Under the pieces are notes generated by a model. It was not told where the DNA came from. It made no database searches and worked only from the letters and a program-made list of their open reading frames with translations. From positions 62,001 to 126,000 of the forward strand of contig QRFJ01004181.1 in NCBI GenBank assembly GCA_006176705.1: 64,000 nucleotides of DNA, in the 5' to 3' direction. The translations under genes were made by a program, and so were the position numbers. Shown piece by piece: positions 44,365 through 55,900 of the stretch. Position 1 is the stretch's first letter. Each line of letters begins with the position of its first letter. The DNA is from Cocos nucifera. Taxonomy: Eukaryota; Streptophyta; Magnoliopsida; Arecales; Arecaceae.

Positions 44365-46596
44365 TGTTAGATGAGTGTCCTAGAAGTCAGATTGACTGAT
44401 ACTTGTAATACACCTTCTAAGAATATTTTTGTAATTTTAACTTAAAATTAATAAAGGATTATTTTCTCTATCATATTGTATGTAAAGTGTTTGTGATACG
44501 TCCTTTGAGTTAATGTGAATGAAAATACATATTTTTAAGAGTTGAAAATTTAAGACATGTATTTACATAATTAACTCATAAATTACTTTCGATCGTAGGA
44601 TTATCATGAGAATGGTGATCGATCCAAAAAATTGATGTATGATTGCTTTCTTAGGATAAATGAATCTTGAATCTATGGTATAGAGACATTGGAGTGAAAG
44701 TATAGATACTCATTGAGAATGAGGGTACTGAGCATGACCATCTCAAGCACTCATAAGAAAGTCTACCTTTTCGTCGATGACTAAGCTTGATGCTATAGTT
44801 GTATATATGGTTCTTTGATCTGAGGTGCATCGATAGTTCATCTTGAGTGTGTTATAGTTTAACTACACCATAACTCGATCTTCTAGACATTCAAAATTCT
44901 AAGGTGTATGTTGGCTATAGCATATTCATTGTACGAACTAAATTGCATCAAGATGAGATCTATCAACCTGGAATAGTCCTATGATGATCATGAGATCGAG
45001 TCCTTAAGCCCATGGTCATGGTAGTGTGATATAATAGAAAAATATTTTCTATTAGGATTTCACATCGAACTCGAATCAAATGATTCAATCATATGACAGG
45101 GTGTCGGGTTTGCGAGTTCACCTTAATCCTAATTCTGTCGGAGCTTATGATAGAAGAATCCAATCACACAGGTAACTACACCAAGAGGTTCATATTTAAT
45201 TCTGATGGATTGTCACCATATACTACTAGGTGTCACTGGTGGATTTTGAGAGTAATTAGAATGATCTTGATGATCGATCATTCTAATTGGATGAATCTAA
45301 GAGTTTTGATCCATCAAAAAATATTTTGATGATGTCGATGATAGAGATCACGATATGTTCATTACCATATGAAGCTAAACCTAACTAGATCACACAAATA
45401 AAAATTTGAATCTAGATGTCATTAATTGAGCTAATCCAATTCAATTGATTTGAATTAGATCCAATTAGGTTGAAGAAAATTATGCTAGCACATGATTGAG
45501 CCTAACATTCTCCTACTGTAGTTATTTTGTTCATCTTGACTGAGTCAAATTGAATTTAGAGCTTGTCCAAGTTAGAAAATTATTGTCCTAACCTAATCTA
45601 GACTTGTCTTAATCCATCGGATGGAAATAGGATAAGATCTGCTAATTTCTGAAACTTTTAAGACAAGGATCAAAGGTTGACTCGGATGTAGGAAAGAAGG
45701 AATAGGGGGCGTGCGATCCCTAGAGAATTTCTAGGGGCACACACCCTTAGGTGTTTTCATGAGAGAGGGGAGGGTGCACGTCCTCCTAAGCATGCGCCCC
45801 ATATGGATAATGGAGTTGACCCAGTCAAATTGGATTTGACCAGGTCAAAGAGTCTTGATGAGATCAAAGACTCTAGAGATTAGTTGCTTGCGCCACCCTC
45901 CTATTTATTTTGTATGATATTTTTTAGGGAATTATGGATGACAAAAACCAGATGAGATCTGGTATTAGGCATGGAGTCAGGCCTAGAGTCCATAATGATC
46001 AAGCAAGCTAGTTGCTTGATGTATTGGAACACTGAAGTTGGTGCAGGAGTCTATTTAAAGACCCTGCACCCTAGGGTTTGTAGGCATTGATCTCCCATGC
46101 CAAAGTGCTACTGCCAAACCCATCTCCACACCTCCCCTACTGCTCCTCTCATACCAATTTGGGTGAAGGTTCAGCGATCAAGTGTTGAGGAAAGTTGAAG
46201 CAAAGATCAAAGACAGGATTTCTACATCAAGGGAAAAGGTGTTGCCTTTGAAGATTCATTTAAAGGCTTCACAAATCCAGAGATCTTTTGAGATCAGATC
46301 TAGAAGGAGGGCACATCTAGAACCAGTCCGACTAGACTCCGATAGAGGCTAGGCACTTGCATGGCTAGCTTCAGGACCTCAGGCTTTGGCAGATCATCAT
46401 CAGGATAATGGTTTATCCTAAATAGGTAACAATAGTTGTTGCTATTTTGTTTTAATTTTTAGATTTTAATATCAAATTATTAGAATCAAATTCAAAAACT
46501 CATAGATCTAATTAGAACATTTAGAAAAATTTTTAAAATTTTGCTATAGATCAGCTTAGATCGATCCTACGGTGGAAAAATGATTTTTTCTATAAT
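44365..46596 (+). repeat. Family A LTR 4 of the array (right end)
   Basis: Starts TGTTAGATGAGTGTCC after a purine tract (ATCAAGTGAATGTT) and ends ..TTTTTTCTATA at 46596, about 2.23 kb. Terminal CA degraded as in LTR 1. LTR 1 and LTR 4 share private features (GATGAGTGTCC/GATGAATGCCC start, the CTATA end, GGGGGCATGCACCCCCTTAAG-type block cut at 30318 and 45707, and the CCACCCTCC.TATTTATTTTGT block at 30502 and 45894), suggesting they are the original LTR pair of one insertion. Confidence 0.85.
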
Positions 46597-46601
46597 TATC
46601 T
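46597..46601. repeat. Probable target-site duplication ATTAT (right of array)
   Basis: Follows LTR 4 directly and matches ATTAC at 28895-28899 at four of five positions. Confidence 0.75.
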
Positions 46602-46907
46602 CATGGTAGGGAGCCCAGTGCCTGGTGAAGCTCCAGGTAGAGGTGGATCGGGCATGAGATAGAAGAATTAAGAGGATGACATGCAACATCACGAGGTGAA
46701 GTTCCTATTGTCACAGGAGGCTACCCCGAGTAGATCTCTGGTCAGGAGGTTCATAACCATTGATGGAGATGGGATCGAGCGGCCTGGCTCGACACCCATG
46801 TTTGTCCATCCATAAGATTGCAGGCGATTGCCACAGGACATGGGGGCGAAAAGATCCAAAAGCTCTTAAAGTTAAATAGAGGTCGAAAGTTGAGTCAAGG
46901 TAGAGAT
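46602..46907 (+). pseudogene. Remaining internal part of copia element D
   Basis: Resumes the D frame with LMVGSPVPGEAPGRGG, the end of the protease/integrase-start region, then an EVKFLLSQEATPSR and SLVRRFITIDGDGIERPGS stretch that I do not recognise. There is no integrase, RT or RNase H sequence before a purine-containing tract (GTCAAGGTAGAGAT) and the LTR at 46908. D thus encodes gag and protease only. Confidence 0.6.
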
Positions 46908-47821
46908 TGTTAGGATTTGATGCCTCGAATTTAACCCAACATAGAGGAGAACCCAAAAAAAAGTATCAGCAATTGGGCTGGCTCGGATATGGGTTTGAGC
47001 CGACTTGGGCTAAGATCGAGCCAGCTTGGATCGTAGATGAGTTGACCCTCTCAGGCAGACAGAAAGTAGGTAATCAGGTGAGGTGTAATCGAGTCAGCTT
47101 GATCTCTGATAGAGTCGGCTTGATGGAAGCGAATAGAATAGGATGAGATTTTTTATTTGGACTCGAATTATGATAAATCCAAGAGATCTATGGGAGTTGC
47201 ACGTAGACCACAAGATCCAGTGGCTATAGAGGATTGTGGTCATGATCTAGAGGCTAAAAAATATTTTAAAACCCCATCACAATCCTATTCGACTCATATT
47301 AGGAGATAGAGCCCTGTTAGGACTCCTATGAACTATTGAGAAGAGGATTCTTATCCTATTTAAAGGCTTGATGTGTTGTTGAGCAAGAAGTGGCATGTGT
47401 GGCACAGTGTGGTATAAGTGGTAAGCAGAGGCATGCAGAAATGCTCAAGCAGCCATCAATAGGAGCTTGGCAGAGCACCGAGTACGTGCAGCCCAAAAAC
47501 AGAGGCTGAGATGCTTGCAGGTAGCAACGAGTGCATAGCATCCAGCACGGAGACCATAAGGGCAGAGCATCTTGTAGCCGTTGAGGGTCTCCTTGGAGAT
47601 TTTGAGAGAGCTTTTGTGAAGGTAGCTTCTAATTAAGAGAAATTTGTGTACAGCGAGTTGAGAGCGGGTGTTCTCCTCTTGTACTTATTTTTTTCTTTCA
47701 TAATGGAGCTTTGCTTGCTCCATGGAGGCAAGCCTTTAGGCTGATTCACGTACTTGATTATTATTCTTATTTTATTTTTTCTTTCTTCCTATCATAATAA
47801 TCTGGTACTAGATCCTTAACA
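46908..47821 (+). repeat. LTR of copia element D, complete
   Basis: 914 bp, TGTTAGGATTTGATGCC .. ATCCTTAACA. Its last ~560 bases match the truncated LTR at 27067-27625. Contains repeated GAGCCGACTTGG/GAGTCAGCTTG words at 46990-47110. TATA-like CCTATTTAAAGG at 47357. Confidence 0.85.
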
Positions 47822-48426
47822 AGTAGTATCAGAGTGAGTTGATATCACAACACTGAGATCGAGCTGGCTCGGATCTATGTTTGGGAGTCTATGGCATAAG
47901 ATGTAGTCAAGCCAGCTTGAGCCTTCGTCGAGCTAGTTCGGACATGGTGAAAAGATCTACATAATTTTTTTTGTTTTTTCTTGGATTGGATTTGATCTAA
48001 GGGATCTTAAGGCCTAGTTTGAGAGTTTTTAAGAGGGCTAATTCATGTATAGGTTAGGTTTAGATTCAAGGGATGAGAGCATGTAAAGCCATAGGTGTAC
48101 ATGGGTTTAGGTGAGTGCTTCCATGTATTGGATTAGCTTAAGAAAGTTTTTCAGTTGGGGTTTGGGTTTATTAGGATTCATGTGGTATAATAGAAATTCT
48201 AGAGTATATAAACCTAGGTATTGCAACTTTTACAATAGAGTGGAATATAATTGAGCTTTTCTCTTCCTAATTCTCTTCTCTTTTCTCTCTGGTTCCAACA
48301 CCAAAACCCTTGGCACCATCCCTTGTCTCTCTTCTTCTTGATCTTCTTCGATTGTTGGATTAACACTCATGTTCTGTGCAAGAGATCGGATCTTCGGTTG
48401 TAGCTCCATGCAGCTATAGGCATAAC
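47822..48426 (+). other. D primer-binding site remnant and unassigned promoter-like region
   Basis: The first 30 bases (AGTAGTATCAGAGTGAGTTG and on) repeat the start of D's own internal region, so the D LTR is followed by a primer-binding site rather than by unrelated flank. Similarity ends near 47851. The rest is not assigned. It contains words shared with the D LTR (GAGATCGAGCTGGCTCGG), a strong TATA-like GAGTATATAAACC at 48203 and a pyrimidine-rich stretch (48255-48350), as in an LTR promoter with U5. It leads into RT sequence of element E, so it could be a recombined 5' end of E. No reliable coding sequence. Confidence 0.4.
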
Positions 48427-48744
48427 AAATAAAACCCATAGGGTGTAAGTGGGTCTTCAAAAAGAAAGGGGCACAAACAAAAATGTGGAGACCTATAAAG
48501 CCCGCCTGGATGCCAAAGGATATCGTCAATATTATGATATTGATTATGATGAGATATTTTCTCCTATAGCAATACTCAAATCCATTCAGATCATGCTTGC
48601 AATAGCTACACATTTGGACTATAAAATTTGGTAAGTGGATGTGAAGATAACTTTTTTGAATGGAGAGCTGGACAAAGAGGTGTATATGATACAACCTGAA
48701 AGGTTCATATCTATAAATAAGACTAAGGTGTGCAAGCTTCAAAG
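48427..48744 (+). pseudogene. RT of copia element E, first part
   Basis: A copia RT lineage distinct from family A: CKWVFKK-type start, NVETYKARLDAKGYRQ, the DEIFSPIAILKSIQ block, a WxVDVK site with the Trp-Gln lost to a stop, and FLNGELDKEVYM. It ends at KVCKLQ where a family A element is inserted; the next codons (R-S-I-D-G-L) follow at 58975 after the duplicated CAAAG. Protease and integrase of E are not present upstream. Confidence 0.82.
48740..48744. repeat. Target-site duplication CAAAG, left copy
   Basis: CAAAG before TGTTAG; repeated at 58975-58979 after the 3' LTR. Removing the insert rebuilds RT of element E. Confidence 0.95.
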
Positions 48745-51022
48745 TGTTAGATATATGTGCCCTAGAAGCCAGAATTGGCTGACACTTGTAATACACTTCT
48801 AGGGGCAAAATTATAATTTTGACTATAATTAATGAAATGGGTTATTTTCTATCACACATGTGTATTTAGTGTCTGTGATACATCCTTTGAGTTAATGGTA
48901 ATGATAATTCATATTTTCAAGAGTTGAAAATTTAAGACATGAATAATCATTATTAACTCATAAATAGCTCCCGACCATAGGATCATCACGAGGATGGTGA
49001 TTGATCCGGAAGGTTGGTGTACGATCGCTTCTCTTTAGTAGATGAGTCTTGAGTCTACGGTGTGGAGACACCGGAGCGAGAGTACAGGTACTCGTTAGAG
49101 AACGAGGGCACTGAGCGTGACCACCTCGAGTAGTCATTAGGGAGTCTACCTTCTCGTCAATGACTGACTCGATGCTGCAGTAGTGTGTCTGGTTCTTTGA
49201 CCTGAGATGCATCGGCAGTTCACCTTGAGGGTGTTATAGTTTGACTACACCATTACTCGGTCTCCTAGCCATATGGAACCCTGAGGTGTATGTTGGCTAT
49301 GGCATGTTCATTGTAGGAACTGGATTGCATCAAGATGGGATCTATCTACCTCGGTGGTAGAGGAGTAGCCCTATGATGATCATGAGAATCAAGTCCTGAA
49401 GCCCATGGCCATGGCAGAGTGAAATAATAGAAAGAGTTTCTATTTAGATTTTCACATTGGACTCGAATCGAATGATTACATCATATGACAGAGACTAGGG
49501 TTTGACGAGTTCACCTTAACCCTAATCTGATCGGGGCTCAAGATAGAAGAACTGAATCACACAGGTAGCTGCACCAAGAGGTTCGCATTCAGCTCTGATG
49601 GGTTGCCACCATATACTGCTAGGTGTCACTGGTGGATTTTGGGAGCAATTAGAATGATTTAGATGATCGATCATTCTAGCTGTTCGAATCAGAAGAGTTC
49701 TGATCCATCGAAAGGAGTTTCGATGATGTCTATGATAGAGATCATGACATATCCCATTACCATACAGAACTGAACCTAACTGGGTCACACAAACAAGGGT
49801 TTGAATCTGGTGATCATCAATTGAACTAATATAGTTCAATTGATCTGAATGAGATTCAATTAGGTTCAAGGAAATCGTGCTAGCACTCGATTGAACCTAA
49901 CGTTCTTCTTTTGCTATCATAAATAAGTCGTCCTGTCTGAGCCAAAGGAGTTTGTGCTCAAACAGAAGTCTTCTTATGGTCTGACTGGAGGTTGTCCAAG
50001 TCAGAATAGGTTGTCTTATTTGTAAGACATTACCTGCCAATTTTGGTCACCTGCCATTTCTTGGTCTTTGACTTTGGTCAGAACTCTACTTTTGACTGGT
50101 CAAACGTTGACCAATGACCCTTTGACTTTTGACCACATGTCATGCACCTATTGGAGAGCTGGTGGGGGCTTGTCCCCCTGCCAGAACCTGGCAAGGAGAT
50201 GGGCGCACGCCAAGGGAGGCGTGAGCCCAGTAAGAGGCGGCATGGAGTCCTTGTGGGACAAGGACTCCATCTCCCTTTAGGATTCCAATGAGAGTTCTTC
50301 TAAGAATCCAGTTTGACTGGTCCAAGGCACTCTCCAAGTAGGAATCCAGGGGACTCTAATCCCACCAATCAGATTTAGATCTGATTTCACAAAGGGTTGT
50401 GATTGGTTGGGAGGAAGATGACTTGGATCACGCTTAGTCTATATAAGAGACCCAGCGCCCAAGTGAAGTAAAAGTCTTATTGAAAGAGATTTCCCACGTC
50501 CAAGGCTGCCTCTCCCCTCCTTCTCCACGCCATACTCTCTTCTCCCCTTGCTCTCCACGTCCAAAAGTGTTTTGGACTTAGTTTGGTGCGATTCAGATCA
50601 AGGAAAGGCGATCAAAAGCAAGAAGGCTGCGCTGCTGCAAAAGGACGACTGCAGATCTTCAAAAGAGTTTTGAAGATCCTCCAGATCAGATCCAGATCTG
50701 ATTTTTGGAGGCGTGATAGAGAAGAAGAGGATTTCCAGATCCAGCCCGAGTGGATACCGGTAGAGGCCAGGCGCTTGCGTGGCTTGATCCAGAACCTTCC
50801 GCTGCAAACAGGATCATCAACAGGGTAATAGGATTACCCTATTCAGGTAAATTGAATGTGATTTAATTTATCCTTTTCATTTAATTTTTATTAAATAAAT
50901 AAGAATCAGATCTGAAGCATCCCTGATCTGATACAGATCTAAGAGAAAAAATTTTTGAAATATATCTCTTGATCTGATCAGATCTGAACGAACCTGGTCA
51001 GGGAAATCAGGATTTCCCTTCA
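48745..51022 (+). repeat. 5' LTR of the young family A element
   Basis: 2278 bp, TGTTAGATATATGTGCCC .. GATTTCCCTTCA. U3 carries an opposite-strand open frame (48958-49212). A core promoter lies at 50440. The last 450 bases are rich in AGATCTGAT words. It differs from the 3' LTR by roughly 15-25 small changes, many of them one-base indels in 50000-50530. Confidence 0.95.
50440..50447 (+). promoter_or_regulatory. TATA box of the family A 5' LTR
   Basis: TATATAAG within CTTAGTCTATATAAGAGACC, about 1.7 kb into the LTR, preceded by an inverted CCAAT (GATTGGTTGG, 50401). Transcription would start about 30 bases on. The same box is at 58384-58391 in the 3' LTR and recognisable in older copies. Confidence 0.7.
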
Positions 51023-51024
51023 AG

Positions 51025-51037
51025 TGGTATCAGAGCC
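51025..51037 (+). other. Primer-binding site of the young element
   Basis: TGGTATCAGAGCC, exact complement of the plant initiator tRNA-Met 3' end, two bases after the LTR. Confidence 0.95.
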
Positions 51038-52909
51038 ATGGTTCTAAAAATAGTTTAGATCTGATTTTTAATTTTATTTTAATTAAAAATAACGTGATTT
51101 CAGATGTCACATGAGATGTGATCAGATCTGAAATCAGAAAAATTAAAATTAAATGATTTGGATCTAAGAACATGAAGATATGCATGACTAGTTCTAGAAT
51201 AGAATAGTTCTATAGAATAGTTTTGCATGTCTTTGATTTAATATGATTAAATCATATTTTAGATCTTCTTATTTACTATTTTCTGATATTATAAGTGTTA
51301 TAATAACATCTGATAAACAGCAAATAAAAATTATTTAATTTTAAATATCATATGAGATATGATAGATGCATGACTAGACTAGTTGTAGAATAGTTCTACA
51401 TAATTGTCTAGATTAGAATTTATTTTGATTAGATCAATTTAAATCTAATTTTTCAGATTATTATGTGATAATTTAGATCTGAAAACATGCATGATTATGA
51501 TACATGAGATGTATGCAAAATATGCCATGGTTAGATCTAAATTTGTATATGAGATATATGATATAGATCTATAACTGTTTTGTAGTATTGAATGTTTATT
51601 GAATGTTCCTGATTAAGGCGTTCCCCTTGGCCGTCCGGTCATAAGAACGAAGAAGGGTTTAAAGGCCCTCTCTTCCCATTCGATGGGGTGTTCTTATGAT
51701 GTGTAGGGGTGCTGCGCGTTCGTCCTTAATCAGAAACCCAAAAACTTACTTTCTGCAAAACCCTAGATCCTGAAACCCTAGGATTTATTGTGCATATTTT
51801 GTTTATGAACCCTACTTAATTAAGAATTAAGTTTATGGAATATTAATTAGGTCTAAAATTGAGAATTTCAGATCTAAGACATATTCATAATACTGGGTTC
51901 GGGCTTGGGTAGCTCAATTAGGTCTAAGCGGTTGATCAAACCGAATCAAGAGTTGGTTAGATGGGATCAACAATGCTTAAATTGACCAGCCTAATAGGAT
52001 TAAGTCTGGGTCAAGATCGAGTCACGATCAAGCAAGACCTAATTAGGCTCAGAGGTTAGAGTCTGGATTGTAGGCTAACCCAATTGGTTCTGACTCAACA
52101 ATTTGGTGTCTAAGGTAAGTTTGGCACAGACGACCGACTGGTTTTTAATTGGAAGCTACTCGACCTGAATGCGTTCTTGTACGAGTTAATGGCATATTCC
52201 TTCCACCGGTCTCACTTACCTGGCCATATCTGTTGACACAGTTCTGATCTGAGGTGGTCAATAATCCGAGCTGAACCCATGCCACTAGGTTAGTCATAAT
52301 TGTTATGACTAAGCCAAGTCTAGTTTAATGAGACCTGAATCAATTCTCCCTAAGAAAAGATTAAGTCTGAGGTCTTCCACCATTGTAGATGTGCGGGCCC
52401 TTCCCGGGGTTGATTGTTCTCGGCTGGATACAGTGGCTCAGTTGCACCGGGAAGACGCAACCATGTCTATTAGGCATTGGATGCTATGGGCTGGAGGATG
52501 AGTTGGGCTCAATATTCCGGATACGGTGAGAGACTCAATTAGGAACCCAGTCTATGCAAATGGTGGGTCTGACTTAACTAAGGAGTGGATCAATATTCCG
52601 GATACGGTGAGATTCATGAATTAGAGACCAAGTTTGGGTGCACCATGATTAGAGAATCATTGAACAAGAGTTGTTCACTCATTGGCTAACCCATCACCAA
52701 TAACTGTTAGGTGAGGTGATGAGTCAGTTGGTGAGACCGCACCACCCACTAGAAATCATTAATCGTGGAGATTTTCGCATCTCTACAGAGGGAGTGTAGG
52801 GATCCGAGAAAATAGTGGGAGCTAATTTGTTTAAAAATAAAATCCCTAAACAAATTGGTCAAGTCAAAATTACAGTATCTAACTAGAATCTTTGACTCTC
52901 TACAGGAAA
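51038..52909 (+). mobile_element. Long untranslated leader of the young element
   Basis: About 1.87 kb between primer-binding site and gag ATG, with no sustained reading frame. Landmarks: GTCACATGAGATGTG (51106), a base-paired segment at 51609-51733, GGGTAGCTCAATTAG (51906), and a repeated ATTCCGGATACGGTGAGA (52514 and 52595). Numerous short upstream ATGs make ordinary scanning to gag unlikely, so an internal entry or shunting mechanism may exist; that is inference. Confidence 0.8.
51609..51733 (+). other. Conserved multi-stem leader RNA structure
   Basis: Closing stem CTGATTAAGG (51609-51618) / CCTTAATCAG (51724-51733), 10 perfect pairs. Inner stem CATAAGAAC (51640-51648) / GTTCTTATG (51690-51698), 9 perfect pairs. 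Inside it AAGACAGGG-like pairing between 51650-51658 and 51665-51675. The same design is present at 31582-31704, 38008-38132 and, reversed, 2718-2842. In the unit 2 copy the inner stem reads ATAAGAAT/ATTCTTAT, a compensated pair. Possible packaging, dimerisation or translation element. Confidence 0.6.
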
Positions 52910-55900
52910 ATGTCTGCGTCCAACCCATTGGCACGTATCCTAGACACACATAGACTGACTGGACCCAATTATAAAGATTGGCTCAGGAACTACAAAATTG
53001 TTTTGGGTTCCGAGAAGTTAACACATGTTTTGGACCAGGACCCTCCCACCTTACCAGCTCGTCCATCCACTGAACAGAGAGCGTCTCTGGAAAAATGGAT
53101 TGACGAAGATAATAAGGCCAGATACTTACATGTTGGGCTCGATGTCTGATGAGCTCCAGCGCCAACATGAAGATATCGGGACTGCTCGCCAAATGTTGGC
53201 TCACCTGCAGGAGATGTTTGGTGAACAGAGTCGCGCAGCCAAATATCAAGTCACGAAATGACTTTTTAAGGCTAAGATGCGTGATGGGCAGTCAGTCCAA
53301 GATCACTGTCTGACAATGATCAAGGACATGGAAGAGCTTGAGAAGCTCGGTGTGAAGTTGGACTTGGACTTGCAGAATGATATTATTCTGCAATCCTTGA
53401 CTGATGCATATGGGCAATTCATCATGAATTACCACATGCATAAACTTCAAAATTCCTTGGCCGAGTTAATGAATATGCTGGTTACCGCTGAGCTTTCTAT
53501 GAAAGGTTCTAAAGGCTCAGTTCTTGCTATGGAACGGACTTCTTCCAAAAGAAAGTCTTATGGAAAGAAAAAGAAGTCTGTGAAAAAGCAAAAGGTAGGA
53601 AGGATCAAAGAAGAAGAAGGCAGAGCCGAAGAAGAAGGCCGATGGCAAAGGAAAGTGTTTCCATTGCAACAGCGACGGCCATTGGAAGCGGAACTGCCCT
53701 ACTTACCTGGCCACCCTGAAGAACAAGAAGGAAGGTCCTTCTGGAGGTATGCTCGTTATTGAGTCTAACCTTACGGTTTCTTCTGCATCCAGTTGGGTGC
53801 TTGACTCTGGTTCTAGTGCTCATCTGTGCACTTCTATGCAGGGTCTTGAGGATAGCAGGAGGCTGAGGGATGGAGACATGATCCTACGCATCGGTAATGG
53901 AGCAAGAGTTGCTGCAGTAGCCGTGGGAACATACCCTCTTCGATTACCATCTGGTTTAGACTTAGTTTTGAAAGACTGTTATTATGTGCCTGCAGCTAGC
54001 AGGAATTTGATTTCTGTTTCATGCTTAGCACAAGAAGGCTATGTGATTACCTTCTTTAAGGACCATTGTAACATTCTTTATGAAAGAAATAAAATTGCAA
54101 ATGGTTTCCTTATTAATGGTCTTTATCAGCTACATATTGATGTACCTGTTCTAACTATCGAGCAAAACGTGAATGCCAAACGACCTAGGGATAGTCCAAA
54201 TGATAGATATCTATGGCACCTGAGATTAGGTCATATAGCAGAAGATAGGATCAACAAATTGGAGAAAAATGGGCTATTGAGTCCATTGACTTTCCGAGTC
54301 ATATCCAACTTGTGAATCTTGTCTTCAAGGCAAAATGACTAAACTCCCTTTTGTTGGACATGGGGAAAGGGCCACAGATCTCCTTGCCCTAGTACATACT
54401 GATGTGTGCGGCCCATTTGATGTGCCGGCTAGAGGCAATTTTGTCTACTTCATTATCTTTACGATGATCTATCTAGGTATGGGTATGTGTATCTTATGAG
54501 ACACAAGTCTGAAGCTTTTGAAAAGTTCAAAGAATTCAGACATGAAGTAGAAAAATAAACTGGAAAAACCCATTAAGGTTCTTCGATCAGATCGAGGAGG
54601 TGAATACCTTAGCCGAGAAATTCCTAGACTATCTCAAGGAAAAATGGCATAGTCTCTCAATGGACTCCACCAGGAACACCTCAACTCAACGGGGTTTCAG
54701 AATGGAGAAATCGGACTCTATTGGATATGGTTCGATCCATGATGAGCTTCACAGACCTCCCTGATTTTCTTTGGGGACACTCATTGTTAACTTCAATTTA
54801 TCTACTGAATAGGGTTCCCTCTAAAACCGTTCCTACCACACCGTATGAGATATGGCACGGTAAGAAACCAAGTCTGAGTCATCTCAGAATTTGGGGTTGT
54901 CCGGCTCATGTCAAAAGACAACAAGCGGACAAGTTAGAGTTTAGGTCCTTCAGAGCTCGATTCATAGGATATCCTAAAGAGTCATTAGGATACTATTTCT
55001 ACATTCCAGAAGACCACAATGTGATTGTGAGTCGACATGCCATCTTTCTTGAAAAATAGTTTATTCAAGATAGCGGCATTGGAAAGCAGATTAAGCTTGA
55101 TGAGAAAGTCTCACAAGTACAACGAGCTAAGGACCAAGTTGGAACCAAATCAGGTTGAGCCAATAAGAACACTACCTCCTCCACCTCGTAGATCGGAAAG
55201 AGTTTTCCCGTCCCCCTGAAAGATACTTAGGTATTATTTCAGAGGAAGTAGAGGAAAATGTTCCTCGTAGGTAATGGTGCTCATGGTGATGATCCCAAAA
55301 CCTACAACGAGGCGATATCAGATATCGACTCCGAGAAATGGCTAGAGGCAATGCAGTCAGAAATTGACTCGATGCACTCAAACCAAGTCTGGACCTTGGT
55401 AGATCCACCAGAAGGTATAGTACCTATTGGGTGTAAATGGATCTTCAAGAGAAAGATTGGTGCAGATGGGAATGTGGAGACATTCAAGGCTAGACTAGTG
55501 GCAAAAGGTTATAGTCAACGCGAAGGCATTGACTATCAGGATACCTTTTCCCCAGTGGCTATGCTAAAATCCATCCGCACATTGCTTGCTGTTGCAGCCT
55601 ATTTCGATTATGAAATATGGCAAATGGACGTGAAAACGGCATTCCTTAAATGGATATCTTGAGGAAGATATCTATATGGAACAGCCGCTAGGTTTCACAT
55701 CCAGTGATACTGATCACAAGGTTTGCAAGCTGCAAAGGTCCATATATGGACTTAAGCAAGCATCTCGGAGCTGGAACACTCGTTTCAATGATGTGATCAA
55801 AAAGTTTGGTTTCATCAAAAATGAAGAGGAACCATGTGTTTTCAAAAGGGTCAGTGGGAGCGCTGTTGTCTTCCTCGTATTGTACGTGGATGACATCCTC

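Larger units (their letters stand above)
28900..46596 (+). mobile_element. Tandem array of copia family A: LTR-int-LTR-int-LTR-int-LTR
   Basis: Four family A LTRs in direct orientation (28900, 35157, 43164, 44365) alternate with three internal regions: the first lacks most of gag and the end of pol, the second runs the whole way from primer-binding site to polypurine tract, and the third is reduced to an RNase H tail. Neighbouring units share one LTR. The outer ends carry ATTAC/ATTAT, so the array behaves as one insertion in element D. Such multimers can form by unequal recombination between elements, by LTR-LTR recombination of neighbouring insertions, or by integration of a concatemer; sequence alone cannot choose. 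Confidence 0.82.

Noticed and set aside
48230..48808. Open frame of 192 codons on the minus strand
   Set aside because: It lies opposite RT of element E and crosses the insertion joint at 48744 into the LTR. No domain is recognisable and it is explained by antisense reading of RT.
48958..49212. 84-codon minus-strand frame (starting MHLRSKNQ), also at 56898-57152 and 6560-6811
   Set aside because: It recurs only because the LTR recurs. Older LTR copies have stops in it, and no domain is seen. A Ka/Ks test over many LTRs would be needed before calling it a gene.
51025..51037. tRNA-like match (initiator Met)
   Set aside because: It is the 13-base primer-binding site complementary to the tRNA 3' end, with no tRNA body around it.
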